DNA of 64,000 nt. Origin: Blastocatellia bacterium (GTDB lineage: Bacteria; Acidobacteriota; Blastocatellia; Chloracidobacteriales; Chloracidobacteriaceae). The notes beneath the pieces were generated by a model. The model was not told where the DNA came from. It did not search any database and saw only the letters and a list, made by a program, of their open reading frames with translations. The stretch's first letter is position 1. Each line of letters opens with the position of its first letter. This document shows, piece after piece, positions 26,014 to 36,300 of this stretch. The DNA is taken from assembly GCA_019695185.1 (NCBI GenBank), contig JAIBAN010000010.1:62001-126000 (forward strand). The letters run 5' to 3'. A program made the position numbers and the translations under genes.

Positions 26014-27669
26014 ATGTCCAAGCGTTCGTCACTTACAACCCGAAGCATTTCCCTCTCCTTGCTGTTGTTTCTCCTGTGCCTGACGGTGACACCGGTTCTC
26101 GGTCAACAGGAAGGCGAAAAGAAAAAGCAGCGCCGGAAAATCGAAGTGGAAAAGGTCTATCAAAAATGGCTGGACGAAGATGTCCGCTATATCATCACCA
26201 ATGAAGAACGGGCAGCGTTCAAAAAACTCCAGACCGATGAAGAACGGGAGGAATTCATTGAGCAGTTTTGGCTCCGGCGGGACCCGGACCCGGACACCAA
26301 TGAAAACGAGTATCGGGAGGAATATTACCGTCGGATAGCCTACTCCAATGAAAAGTTTGCCTCCGGGATACCCGGCTGGCGAACCGACCGGGGCCGGATT
26401 TACATCACTTTTGGCCCGCCTGACAGTATTGAAGCCCATCCGGCTGGAGGCCCTTACGAACGCCCCTACTATGAAGGTGGCGGCAACACCTCGACTTTCC
26501 CTTTTGAAATCTGGTTTTACCGGTATCTGGAAGGCGTCGGTTCCGGGATTGAGATTGAATTTGTGGACCCGACCGGCAGCGGCGAATACCGAATTGCCCA
26601 AAGCCCCGATGAAAAGGACGCCTTGCTTTATACCCCCAACGGCGGGTTGACCCTCTACGAACAATTGGGCATTACCTCCAAAAAAGACCGTCCGTTTTTC
26701 AACCCCGGCAACCGCAACAACCAGAATTATTTCCAGCGGGCTCAGGACCAGCCCTTTGAACGACTGGCCCTGTATGCCAATCTGCAAAAGGCCCCGGCGG
26801 TCAAATATCGGGCCCTGGCGGAAAAAGTTGACCAGGTGACCGAATTTGACGTGCTGCCCTTCAGTCTGCGCACCGACTATGTTCGGGCCGGCGACAATTC
26901 AGGGGTCATGATTTTCACCGCCCACATGCAAAATGCCGACCTTTCCTTCAAAAACATTGGCGGGATCCAACAGGCCACCGTCAATATTTTTGCCAGAGTG
27001 ACAGCCCTCTCCGGCAAACGGGCGGGAATTTTTGAAGACCCGGCAACGATCACGTATCCGGAACAGGAACTGCAACTGGGTTTGAAACAAAGTTCGGTCT
27101 ATCAAAAGAGCGTGGTGTTGCCGCCGGGCCGCTACAAGATTGACATGGTGGTCCGCGATATCACGAGCGGCCATACCGGAGTGGTGCATCATGGTTTCGA
27201 GGTCCCGGTTTACAATCAGGACCGCATGATGACCAGTTCCCTCATCATTGCCGACACCATCGAACCCCTCAAAAATAGAGTTGCAGCCGGGCAGTTTATT
27301 ATTGGTTCGAACAAAGTCCGCCCGAATGTGTCACAGGTCTTCAAGCCGTATCAAAACCTGGGTGTTTACATGCAGGTTTATAACGTGCAAATTGACCAGA
27401 CGACCCTCCAACCGGCAGTGGATGTGGAGTATGTCCTCACCCGCAAGGGCAAGGAAGTGCTGCGGGTGAAGGAAGACGGCAAAAACGGGATTTCCGATCT
27501 CACCGGTTACGCCCAGCAGGTAACTTTGGGCAGGGCTTTCCCGCTCAAGGACCTCGAACCGGGTGACTATGAAATCACGGTTGTTGTCACGGACCGGGTA
27601 GCCCGCCAGACAATTTCGCCAAAGACGTATTTTACCCTGCTGGATCCGGAAAAATTGGGCGAACGGTAA
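26014..27669 (+). CDS. GWxTD domain-containing secreted protein, copy 1
   Basis: 551 residues with signal peptide (SISLSLLLFLLCLTVTPVLG, 11-30). AAGGAAGTAAGGT lies just before the ATG. The GWxTD domain is residues 45-190, with GWRTD at 121-125 followed by RGRIYITFGPPD and EIWFYRYLEG. GWxTD domains are common in Acidobacteriota and some Bacteroidota, with unknown function. The C-terminal half (SLRTDYVRAGDNSGVMIFT, RYKIDMVVRD, LEPGDYEITVVVTD) looks like successive beta-sandwich repeats. A close paralogue lies 3.9 kb downstream. A terminator follows at 27720. Confidence 0.85.
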   Translation: MSKRSSLTTRSISLSLLLFLLCLTVTPVLGQQEGEKKKQRRKIEVEKVYQKWLDEDVRYIITNEERAAFKKLQTDEEREEFIEQFWLRRDPDPDTNENEYREEYYRRIAYSNEKFASGIPGWRTDRGRIYITFGPPDSIEAHPAGGPYERPYYEGGGNTSTFPFEIWFYRYLEGVGSGIEIEFVDPTGSGEYRIAQSPDEKDALLYTPNGGLTLYEQLGITSKKDRPFFNPGNRNNQNYFQRAQDQPFERLALYANLQKAPAVKYRALAEKVDQVTEFDVLPFSLRTDYVRAGDNSGVMIFTAHMQNADLSFKNIGGIQQATVNIFARVTALSGKRAGIFEDPATITYPEQELQLGLKQSSVYQKSVVLPPGRYKIDMVVRDITSGHTGVVHHGFEVPVYNQDRMMTSSLIIADTIEPLKNRVAAGQFIIGSNKVRPNVSQVFKPYQNLGVYMQVYNVQIDQTTLQPAVDVEYVLTRKGKEVLRVKEDGKNGISDLTGYAQQVTLGRAFPLKDLEPGDYEITVVVTDRVARQTISPKTYFTLLDPEKLGER

Positions 27670-27719
27670 AAAAACCGAGAATTTTTGCCTGTTAAGCAGC
27701 TTAAAATCGCATACCTCAC

Positions 27720-27776
27720 CAAGAGACACGGAAAGGAAAGTAGTTTATTTCCCGCCCCGTGTCTCTTGCTTTTTCC
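27720..27776 (+). terminator. Rho-independent terminator after GWxTD copy 1
   Basis: Perfect 12-pair stem CAAGAGACACGG (27720-27731) with CCGTGTCTCTTG (27757-27768), followed by CTTTTT. Confidence 0.8.
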
Positions 27777-27847
27777 CTGCCCGGAATGTCCGGCAGGAGC
27801 TTTGATTCCGTTGTAACCCATCGAATATTTATTGGAGAAATCTGTTT

Positions 27848-28660
27848 ATGACACCTGAAATGGCTGCCTTGAAAACCCGCCTCAAAACGACCTGGATGGC
27901 TGGAGATTATGGTACTTTCGCTCGCTTTATGGAATCCGGCGCACTGGAATTTTTACACCGATTAAACCTCACACCGGGTATCAAGCTGCTGGATGTTGGC
28001 TGCGGCAGTGGCCAGATTGCCATTCCGGCGGCTTTGGCCGGAGTGGAAGTTACCGGAGTGGATATTGCCACCAATTTATTGGAACAGGCCCGCGAACGGG
28101 CCCAGCACGCCGGACTCCGGGTTCAGTTTGAGGAGGGAGACGCCGAAGCCCTGCCTTTTCCGGATGGTTCTTTTGAAGTTGTGGTCAGTCTCATCGGAGC
28201 CATGTTTGCACCTCGTCCCGACCTTGTGGCAGCCGAACTGGTGCGGGTCTGTCGACCCGGCGGGCGGATTGTCATGGCCAACTGGACCCCTGAAGGATTT
28301 GTGGGGCAGATGTTCAAAACCATTGCCCGGCACGTTCCTCCCCCGCCCCTCATGGCCTCTCCAGTGCTGTGGGGCAAGGAAGACGTCGTCAAAGAGCGAT
28401 TCAGTCAGGGGATTGCCAGTCTCCAATTGGAAAAACAGATGTTTCCATTTTCTTACCCGTTTCCACCAGCCGAAGTGGTTGAATTTTACCGGACTTATTA
28501 TGGACCGACCAACCGGGCCTTTGCCGCCTTGGATGAGACCGGGCAACTGGCACTGCGCAACGACCTGGAGCACCTTTGGTCCACGTCCAATCAGGCCGCT
28601 GATGGGCACACCAGCTATCCAGGCGAATACCTTAAAGTAACCGCCATAAAGGAAAAGTAA
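27848..28660 (+). CDS. SAM-dependent methyltransferase, class I
   Basis: 270 residues. Rossmann-like methyltransferase with motif [15 protein letters not shown] (V50-G55 binds SAM), acidic post-I residue in [16 protein letters not shown], and motif II/III region [20 protein letters not shown], as in the Methyltransf_11/UbiE group. [12 protein letters not shown] is motif III. An insertion after that (residues 155-235) probably forms the substrate lid. ATTGGAGAAA upstream includes GGAG. The substrate is unknown; neighbours are exported proteins, which does not help. Confidence 0.87.
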   Translation: MTPEMAALKTRLKTTWMAGDYGTFARFMESGALEFLHRLNLTPGIKLLDVGCGSGQIAIPAALAGVEVTGVDIATNLLEQARERAQHAGLRVQFEEGDAEALPFPDGSFEVVVSLIGAMFAPRPDLVAAELVRVCRPGGRIVMANWTPEGFVGQMFKTIARHVPPPPLMASPVLWGKEDVVKERFSQGIASLQLEKQMFPFSYPFPPAEVVEFYRTYYGPTNRAFAALDETGQLALRNDLEHLWSTSNQAADGHTSYPGEYLKVTAIKEK

Positions 28661-29096
28661 TCCCACTCAAGCAAGTGGATACGCAACACAGCCATGCGGC
28701 TTCCAGAACTTCTTCCGGCTTGCAGTTGGCCGTTGTTGCGTATCTTCCACCTGGCGGTGCCCTGCCACGTTCCAAATTTCCTTTCGCCGCCACCCGGCAC
28801 AGTTCAAATCCGTCCCTCTCTTTTTTACCCCCAGGAGCATCTTTTCCGGTTGAAAGTGCATCGCCTTTCTGACTTTTTCCGCAAATCTTCCCAAACAACT
28901 GAATGACGACGGCGGTCAATGCAAGCCCACCCAGTTTCACCTCCCCTTAGCTACAGAGCCGAGGGCCTCTGGTGGTCTGGAATTTGTCATTTCCGCCAGC
29001 AATCCGAAATAAAAGTGGTCGGTTGAAACACAATCCAGGTTTCCGACCGGCTCTTTGGTTTTCCCAGTTTCCGCTTGTGGCCAAAAGTGAGAACCT
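28661..29096. other. 436-base non-coding region with an 11-bp inverted repeat
   Basis: GATACGCAACA (28678-28688) and TGTTGCGTATC (28734-28744) are perfect inverted copies, 18 bases after the methyltransferase stop, with a 45-base GC-rich spacer. No T-run follows. The remainder shows no convincing gene, RNA or promoter. It carries the leader of the 818-residue protein gene. Confidence 0.5.
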
Positions 29097-31553
29097 ATGC
29101 GAAAGAATGCTTCATTTCCCCATTCTCTTGCCTGTCGTGTGTTTTGTCATCACGACAGACGTCTGAAAACCTGTACCTTGCTCCTGTTTGCGTTTTTTTT
29201 CCTGCTGGGCGGTCAACCCGGAGTTGAGGCCCGGAAAGAAAACTCCCCCGGCGAACTGGCTCAGGCAGCCCGCACCATCCTGGAAACCCGGTGTTTCCGC
29301 TGTCATGGGCGCAATGGAAAGGCCAACAAGGATGTGTTTGTGCTTGACCGCAACCGTCTGGTTTCAAGCCGGACCGTGGTTCCCGGAAAGGCCGCTTCCC
29401 TTCTGTTGCAGGTGGTTGAAAATGAAACCATGCCGCTGGGAGCCGACCCGTTGCCCACCACGGAACGGGCCACCCTGCGGGACTGGATACTGGCGGGTGC
29501 GCCGGATTGGGACTCGGCACCCACATCCGCTGCCCGTGTTTTTGTGAGTGAATCAGCCATCCTCAACCGGATTGCCCTGGATTTGGACCAGACGCCTGAG
29601 CGTTCACGCCCCTTCTACCGTTATTTCAGCCTGGTGCATCTGGCCAATGCCGGGGTTCCCGCAGACGAAATAAAATCAGGACGGGTGGGTTTGACCAAAC
29701 TCCTCAACAGTCTTTCCTTTCAACGCGATTTGGCTGTTCCCCAACCCCTGGACGACGCGGGCCTGATACTCCGGATTGACCTGCGGGACCTCAACTGGAC
29801 TTCCAGCCAGTGGGATTCCATTCTGGGTGAGTACCCGTATGGTGTCCGTACTCCCTTGGGCGACTCGATTGGACGGACGACCGGGGTGGCGGTTCCCTAT
29901 GTGCGGGCGGACTGGTTTGCAGCCACAGCTTCCCGGCCTCCGCTCTATCATACGCTGTTGGGATTGCCCCAAACCTTGCGGGAACTGGAGCGAACCCTGG
30001 GAATTGAGGTGGATCGCAATCTGGCCGAGGAACGCAACGTCGTTCGGGCAGGAATCCGCAACAGCGGAGTTTCTCAAAATCAGCGGGTGGTGGAACGCCA
30101 TTCCTCCCCCTATGGAGCCTATTGGCGCAGCTACGATTTCAAAACCAACCTCGGAAATCAGAATGTTTTTCAGGACCCCTTGCGCATCCGGCCCGACGGT
30201 GGCGAGGTGATTTTCAATCTGCCGAATGGACTCCAGGCTTATTATATTGCGGATGCTGCCGGACGCCGGATCGACGCGGCACCGGTTGACATCGTCGCCG
30301 ACCGGACCCACCCTGAGGACCCGGTGGTGCGGACCGGCATTTCCTGTATTGCCTGCCATACGGAAGGGATGAAGCGATTCAAGGATGATGTGCGGGGCGT
30401 GGCTCAAACGCTTGGCAGCGCCGTTGACCGCGAAAAACTGGCCGCCCTCTATCCGCCACAGGAAAAACTGGACCGGTTGCTCGAACAGGATGCCGCCACC
30501 TTCCGGCGGGCAGTTGAAGCATTGGGGAGTACCGTCTCCGGCACGGCCCGCAATGAACCCATCTGGGCCCTTGCAGAACGCTTTCGTTCTGATTTGACGA
30601 CCAGTCAGGCAGCCGCCGAAGCCGGGTTAAGCCAGCCTGATTTTCTGACCCGGCTGGCAGCCAGCAACCGGCTGCAAAATCTTGGTTTTGGTCAATTGGT
30701 GCCTTCCAACGGGGGAATCAAGCGGGAACTCTGGGAACGCAATTACGGCGAGGTGGTCCGGGAGTTACGGCTGGGAGAACCGGTTTCTGGCCGGAGACTG
30801 GCCCTGGGAGGAACCGTTGCCCTGGCCCCAGCCGGAAATGGGCGGGGTGCTGACCTGAAGGAAACGCTCCGTTCCGCACGGACTCTTTTCATTACAAGTA
30901 AAACCAGGTTTTTCAAGCCCGACCTGCTCACCATCGAATTCCAGAAAAGGCCCGCTTTTCTGGCCTCGCAAAAACTGGTGGTCAGAAAACCGGAACAGGC
31001 TGACCTGGAAATTGAAATTGACCGCCCGGCCCTGACCTTTACCTACAAATTTACGGTGACCCAGCGGTCCAGTGGCGTGGTGCTGGCCGCTGGCACCCTC
31101 GATGCCGGAAATGAACTGGAAGCCGCCCCCAAACTGGCTGCCAGCATTCTCGACCAGTTTGTCAAAGCCGACCCGACGCTGGCTTCCGCCCCAGCCGCCT
31201 TGCGCCCCCTGCTCGACACCTCCAGGTCTCAACGGAGCGACATCCTGCGCAACGCCCAGACGGTTTTTATCACTTCCCGCACCCAGTTTTTTGAAGCCAG
31301 CGCTTTAACCGACCGGTTTCCCCGCCTGCCTGAGTTCCGGGTGTTCAACCTGCTCTTTGTCAAAGACCAAAGCACTGCGGACCTGGTGATTGAGATTGAC
31401 CGCCCAGTGCTGACCTTTACCCACATGTATACCATTACCCACCAGCCATCAGGGATAGTGGTCGCCAGTGGCCAAATTACCGGCGTTTCCGATTCCGATG
31501 TGGCCGTGCGTCTGAGCAGCCTGATTGTTGATGATTTGGCGCTGCTGAAGTAA
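29097..31553 (+). CDS. Exported protein with two CxxCH motifs and duplicated C-terminal domain
   Basis: 818 residues with a signal peptide (about residues 23-45, LLLFAFFFLLGGQPG). CFRCHGRNGKANKD (C66, C69, H70) resembles the planctomycete-type cytochrome c motif, and a second CIACHTEGMKRF has C417, C420 and H421. Both could bind haem c covalently, but the middle region (residues 100-400) is not a known cytochrome. The C-terminus holds two homologous domains of about 100 residues (about 590-690 and 710-818): each has TLFITSKT/TVFITSRT, then D-EIEIDRP and LTF-T-K/M-T. It probably acts in the periplasm in electron transfer or redox sensing (inference). It lies between the two GWxTD genes. Confidence 0.7.
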   Translation: MRKNASFPHSLACRVFCHHDRRLKTCTLLLFAFFFLLGGQPGVEARKENSPGELAQAARTILETRCFRCHGRNGKANKDVFVLDRNRLVSSRTVVPGKAASLLLQVVENETMPLGADPLPTTERATLRDWILAGAPDWDSAPTSAARVFVSESAILNRIALDLDQTPERSRPFYRYFSLVHLANAGVPADEIKSGRVGLTKLLNSLSFQRDLAVPQPLDDAGLILRIDLRDLNWTSSQWDSILGEYPYGVRTPLGDSIGRTTGVAVPYVRADWFAATASRPPLYHTLLGLPQTLRELERTLGIEVDRNLAEERNVVRAGIRNSGVSQNQRVVERHSSPYGAYWRSYDFKTNLGNQNVFQDPLRIRPDGGEVIFNLPNGLQAYYIADAAGRRIDAAPVDIVADRTHPEDPVVRTGISCIACHTEGMKRFKDDVRGVAQTLGSAVDREKLAALYPPQEKLDRLLEQDAATFRRAVEALGSTVSGTARNEPIWALAERFRSDLTTSQAAAEAGLSQPDFLTRLAASNRLQNLGFGQLVPSNGGIKRELWERNYGEVVRELRLGEPVSGRRLALGGTVALAPAGNGRGADLKETLRSARTLFITSKTRFFKPDLLTIEFQKRPAFLASQKLVVRKPEQADLEIEIDRPALTFTYKFTVTQRSSGVVLAAGTLDAGNELEAAPKLAASILDQFVKADPTLASAPAALRPLLDTSRSQRSDILRNAQTVFITSRTQFFEASALTDRFPRLPEFRVFNLLFVKDQSTADLVIEIDRPVLTFTHMYTITHQPSGIVVASGQITGVSDSDVAVRLSSLIVDDLALLK

Positions 31554-31612
31554 GGTGTGCCGCCGGTATGAACGAAAGAGTTTTTCTTTCTTATCAAGAT
31601 GGGAGCTTCCGT

Positions 31613-33244
31613 ATGAAACGATTCCCTCTCCTGACCGGTGCCCTGGTGACGGCACTGGTTCTTACTTCATCCGTACCAACTGTTGGAGCTTACTTTCCGC
31701 CCCAATCAGAACCACCTGCCAAAAAGAAAACCGCCAAAAAATCCGAAGGCCCCGACCCTTATCGCACCTGGATTGAGGAAGTCGGGTATATTCTGACCAA
31801 ACCCGAACGGGATGCGTTTGCCAAGCTACAAAGCGATGAGGAACGCGAACAGTTTATCGAAATCTTCTGGCGGAACCGGGACCCTGACCCGGATACCGTG
31901 GAAAATGAATACCGGGAGGAATTCTATCGCCGGATTGCCTATGCCAACGAAAAATTTGCCTCAGGCATTCCGGGCTGGAAAACCGACCGGGGACGGATCT
32001 ACATTACGTTTGGCCCCCCTGATTCCATCGAAGCCCATCCGGCCGGCGGCCCCTATGAACGCCCTTCCTATGAAGGTGGTGGCAGCACCTCGACCTTTCC
32101 CTTTGAAATCTGGTTTTACCGATACCTGGAAGGCGTCGACTCCGGAATTGAAATTGAATTTGTGGACCCCACCGGCAGTGGCGAATATCGCCTGTCCCGC
32201 AGCCCGGAAGAGAAGGACGCCTTGCTTTTTACCCCGAACGGCGGTCTGACCTTGAGCGAACAGTTGGGCTTGTCGAGCAAAAAAGACCGCCCCTTTTTCA
32301 ATCCAGCCAATCGGAATCTGTCTGGCCGGCGGCAGGACCAGCCGTTTGAACGAATAATTGCTGGAAGTCTCCTTTCCACCCCTCCCGCGCTGGTGCGCCG
32401 GAAACTGAATGGCGCAGTGGAGGAAACCATTGATTTCACGTCACTTCCCCTGGCTGTGCGGACCGATTTGTTCCGGGCAGGCGAAAATACCGGAGTGGCG
32501 GCTTTTACCCTCAATCTGGCCAATGCCGATTTGAGTTTTAAGAATCTAGGCGGGCTCCATCAGGCACAACTCAACGTCTATGGGCAAATTCGGGCACTCT
32601 CCGGCAGGCGGGTCGGCAGTTTTGAAGATACCGCCTCAATTTCCCTGGCCAATCAGGACCTGTCGGCAGGGCTCAAACACATGTCGCTTTACCAAAAGAC
32701 TGTCTTACTTGAGCCGGGTCGGTACAAACTGGATTTGGTTGTTCGTGATACCACCAGCGGTCATACCGGTGTGCTCCATCATGGCTTTGAAGTCCCCCGG
32801 TACGACCAGGACCATGTCATGACCAGTTCCCTGGTCCTGGCGGATGTGCTGGAACCGGGCCGGCCCGCTGACAACCGGTTTCTGGTGGGGTCCACCAAAG
32901 TCCGTCCCAGTGTGACCCAACGGTTCACAACCGGACAGAATCCGGGCGTATTTCTCCAGTTGTACAACGTTCCGCTTGACCAAACCACGCTGAAACCGGC
33001 CCTCAATGCCGCCTATGTGATTTCCCGGAACGGCCAGGAAGTGCTCCGCTTTCCGGAGGATGGAACCAACGGCCTGAGTAACCTGACCGGAGTCGCCCAG
33101 CATGTGACACTGGCGCGGATTTTGCCTTTGGCTGGTCTGGAGCCAGGAGAATATGAACTCACCGTGCTGGTCACAGACAAAATCTCCCGCACGGAGATTG
33201 CGCCCAAAACCCACTTTACCATTATTTCCCAAACTGATCGCTAA
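31613..33244 (+). CDS. GWxTD domain-containing secreted protein, copy 2
   Basis: 543 residues from ATG 31613, chosen for GGGAG eight bases upstream and the signal peptide that follows (FPLLTGALVTALVLTSSVPT). An in-frame ATG at 31568 is less likely. The GWxTD domain has GWKTD followed by the same RGRIYITFGPPD and EIWFYRYLEG stretch as copy 1, and the two proteins are nearly identical over about 100 residues in that region but much less alike in the C-terminal beta domains. This indicates duplication with constraint or gene conversion in the GWxTD domain. The stop is followed by a terminator shared with the convergent gene. Confidence 0.84.
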   Translation: MKRFPLLTGALVTALVLTSSVPTVGAYFPPQSEPPAKKKTAKKSEGPDPYRTWIEEVGYILTKPERDAFAKLQSDEEREQFIEIFWRNRDPDPDTVENEYREEFYRRIAYANEKFASGIPGWKTDRGRIYITFGPPDSIEAHPAGGPYERPSYEGGGSTSTFPFEIWFYRYLEGVDSGIEIEFVDPTGSGEYRLSRSPEEKDALLFTPNGGLTLSEQLGLSSKKDRPFFNPANRNLSGRRQDQPFERIIAGSLLSTPPALVRRKLNGAVEETIDFTSLPLAVRTDLFRAGENTGVAAFTLNLANADLSFKNLGGLHQAQLNVYGQIRALSGRRVGSFEDTASISLANQDLSAGLKHMSLYQKTVLLEPGRYKLDLVVRDTTSGHTGVLHHGFEVPRYDQDHVMTSSLVLADVLEPGRPADNRFLVGSTKVRPSVTQRFTTGQNPGVFLQLYNVPLDQTTLKPALNAAYVISRNGQEVLRFPEDGTNGLSNLTGVAQHVTLARILPLAGLEPGEYELTVLVTDKISRTEIAPKTHFTIISQTDR

Positions 33245-33280
33245 CTCGCCACTGCCTGTTTCTGTCCGCTGCTCAAGCAA

Positions 33281-33316
33281 AAATGCCAGCCGGGGGAGCT
33301 TCCCTGGCTGGCATTT
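33281..33316. terminator. Bidirectional terminator between convergent genes
   Basis: Perfect 11-pair stem AAATGCCAGCC (33281-33291) with GGCTGGCATTT (33306-33316). Read on the minus strand it is followed by a run of T, so it serves the large ATPase gene at least as well as GWxTD copy 2. Confidence 0.78.
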
Positions 33317-33363
33317 CAGGTTTTGTTATGCCCTGGTATAAAAAATGTCCTTTGGCGGGTATC

Positions 33364-36300
33364 TCAATCGCCCGACAAAGGTGCTTCTGCCATTTCAAAA
33401 CTGAGCCCTTCCTCATCCGGCAGGGTTTCAATCCATGAAAGCAGTTTCGCCTTGAGTTCAGCCTTGGTGAAATGCTCGCCCAGGATAAAAGGCGGTGGCG
33501 GAGAGGCCGGCAGGACGGTCTTTTCGTCCTTGAGGGCTTCATTGATGAATTCAATCATGGAAAAAGTCAGATTGACCGTGGCTGCCGGGTCATTGCCGCT
33601 AATCAGGGCCATCAACGGCCCGGCCTGGTCTTTTCCTCCCGCCTGCTGGCTGGCAGCCAGCGCCCGCAGGTTTTGTGACAGTTTGGGCCGGTACTGATGA
33701 ACCAACCGGCGATGGTATTCAATCCCGTTTCTCACCACCGCTTTGAGTTCATCCATCAAAGCTGGCAGGTTGAGCGGATTTCCCAGCTTGAACCCACAGG
33801 CGCAATAGGGCTGCAACGCCAGAATGTCGCGCACCGGCAAGGCGCAATGGCTTTCATACAATGTTTTCAGCAGTTCCTGGGCCAGGACCATGTAGCGCTG
33901 GTTGGCAATATTCAATTGTAAAAACAACTCAAAGGTGCGCCACAGGTCCGAGGCCAGAAAATCCTCAACCGGGTCCAGTTCGGCCAGCCGCCCCATGGCT
34001 TCGTCATGCCGGGTGGCATAGTAATTGGTGAAATGTTCCTGGAACCCTTTGAAAATGTTCTCAAAGCGGCGGCGTTTGTCTTCGTCCAGCAACCGGTGGG
34101 GATGCTCAAAGAAATGCACCAGTTCGCGCCGTTCGGTGACAATCTGGTCGTCTTTCACCTGGAGTGCGGTGAGGGTGTAATTCTTGGCTTTGACGTAGTA
34201 GGGCAGCCAGTTCAGAAATTCCACCAGCAACCGCAGTTCCTGCCGGGCCCGTTGAAAGAGCGTCGGATTGGCGGAGAAAACCTCCACAATCCGGGCCAAT
34301 CCCATTTCGAGGGAAATCCGTTCGTGCAACACCGCTTCGACGGCATTGGACGTGGTTTCAAAATACCGTTTGCAGGTAATGATGAGTTGCCACGTCCGGG
34401 TGGTCAGCATTTCCATCGGCAGGTTGTTAAACCGCTCAATCAGTTGATACTCGTTCCATTTTTGGTACCAGGTGGCCAGGGCTTCGCGGACCTGTTTCCG
34501 GCCCTGGGCGATGGTCAGTTCCTGAATGTCAGGCCGTTCGGTCAGCAGCCGGCACCATTCCGTCAAAACCTCGGAGGAATAGCTGATGGTGGCGGTCCGC
34601 CGCACCGTTCCATACTGGCGGAAGCTGACATCCTGGGTCAGTTCCGCCGCCCCAAAAACCCGGAGCCCGGAGACGTCAATCAGTTCAATCCGCCAGCCCG
34701 CAATCAAGGCCATGATGATGAGCTGCTGCACCGGTTCGAGCAGTCCATACGGCTCGCGGCGCAAGGTCTGGTAAATGACCTGGACGGGAACCGGGTCGCT
34801 GATGGAACTGGCCTCCACCAGCCGCAACACTTCACTGATAAACGGCTGCCCCAGGGCTTCATCGCGGTCCACCGAAAGCTGAAACAAGCTGTCCCGTTCC
34901 ACCACCAAGTGCATGGGCAAGGCAAAATTCCGGGCATAGTCCTGGACGGTCTGGTCGGTCGGGTTTAATCCTCCCATCAGCCCCAGAACCAGACGACGTA
35001 CCTCCCGTTCGGTCAGAACCGCGCCAAACGTTGGATGCAACGGGAACCGGTCAGTCAATGGCCCCTGCACCAGAACCGTCAGAAAATCAGTGAATCGTTT
35101 GGCTGAAACGCCCTCCCCCCACAGCAGCTTGACGGGCACTTCCTGGCCGGTTGAGGCAATAATGACACCCTTTTCCACATACAGTTTGAGAAACAACTCG
35201 CGGACCTGGTTTTCCAGTTGCTGTAACCGGTCGGCAGCAGCAATCCCAAGCACTTCTTCTCCCCGAGTGAAAATCACCCAGGCTTTGCGGAGAATGTCAA
35301 TTCCCTGGCCGTCTATCGGACCGGGCCGCCAAAAAAGCAACGAAGACAAGGCCGGTCGGATGGAAGGCAGATTGAAGGATGAGGCCGGGAGCAGCAAAAG
35401 CTGCCAATCGTATTCGCAGACTTCCTCAGCCCATTGGTAAGTAAAGGTGACCTTCACTTCCGGTACGGAAATATCCGGCAGGCTCTGGGGTGTCGGAAGC
35501 AGGCTCCGGTCCCCGACATCGCTTTTGGTTTCAACCGTTTCCCCGCCAATCATGCGTTCTTCGTGGCGTTCCACCCGAACTTCCGCCAGCGGGTTCAATT
35601 CAATCGGGCTGGCATAGGCCACAATCCCCCGGCGCAAGGTTCCCCGCCAGGGAATTCCCATTTCAACCCGCTGACCGACAGCATTGGCCATCAACAAGGC
35701 ATCAGGTGAGAAGGGCCATTCGTTGAAAACAATTCCTCCCAAAGTGACCAGCAGCGAACAGAGTCGTTCATCATCCGGAGCCATTTCAACCGCTGCGGCG
35801 GTCAGCCGGGCTTCTGGGTCAAACCGCTCCACGATGGTGATGGAATAGCGGCGCTCAACTCCATCCCCTTCACCCACTAACTGCCCTTCGGCCTGCGATT
35901 CAAGCTGTTGCAAGATGGAAACCACCTGCCGGTATCCCTCTTCCGGATTCCGTTCCTCATAAAGCATGAGCGTGTCGGTCAAATCCGAAGCACTGGCCGG
36001 GTGGTTCACAATTGAATACAGAAAAATCCCCTTCAACACCAGTTTGGCCTTTAACCGCTCTCCGAAACCAAGTCCGGGAATGATAATGGTGGCCAAAAAG
36101 TCATAGACCTCCAGCCCGCGTTGCAGCCGGGGGTCTTTCCGTAAATCAAATTCAAACCGGTCAAAGAGCTCATCCAGGGAAATCAATTGCAAAGGCCGCC
36201 GCCCCAGGGCTCGCCCGGCGGAAGCGTTCATGAACCCAAACAGAGAAAAACTTTCACAATAGGCCGACATGCCGGGCGAAACTTCCAGAACCGCCGGATG

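Noticed and set aside
34006..34968. 320-codon plus-strand open frame opposite the large ATPase
   Set aside because: It is the antisense shadow of a long, well-composed gene and has no recognisable domain.
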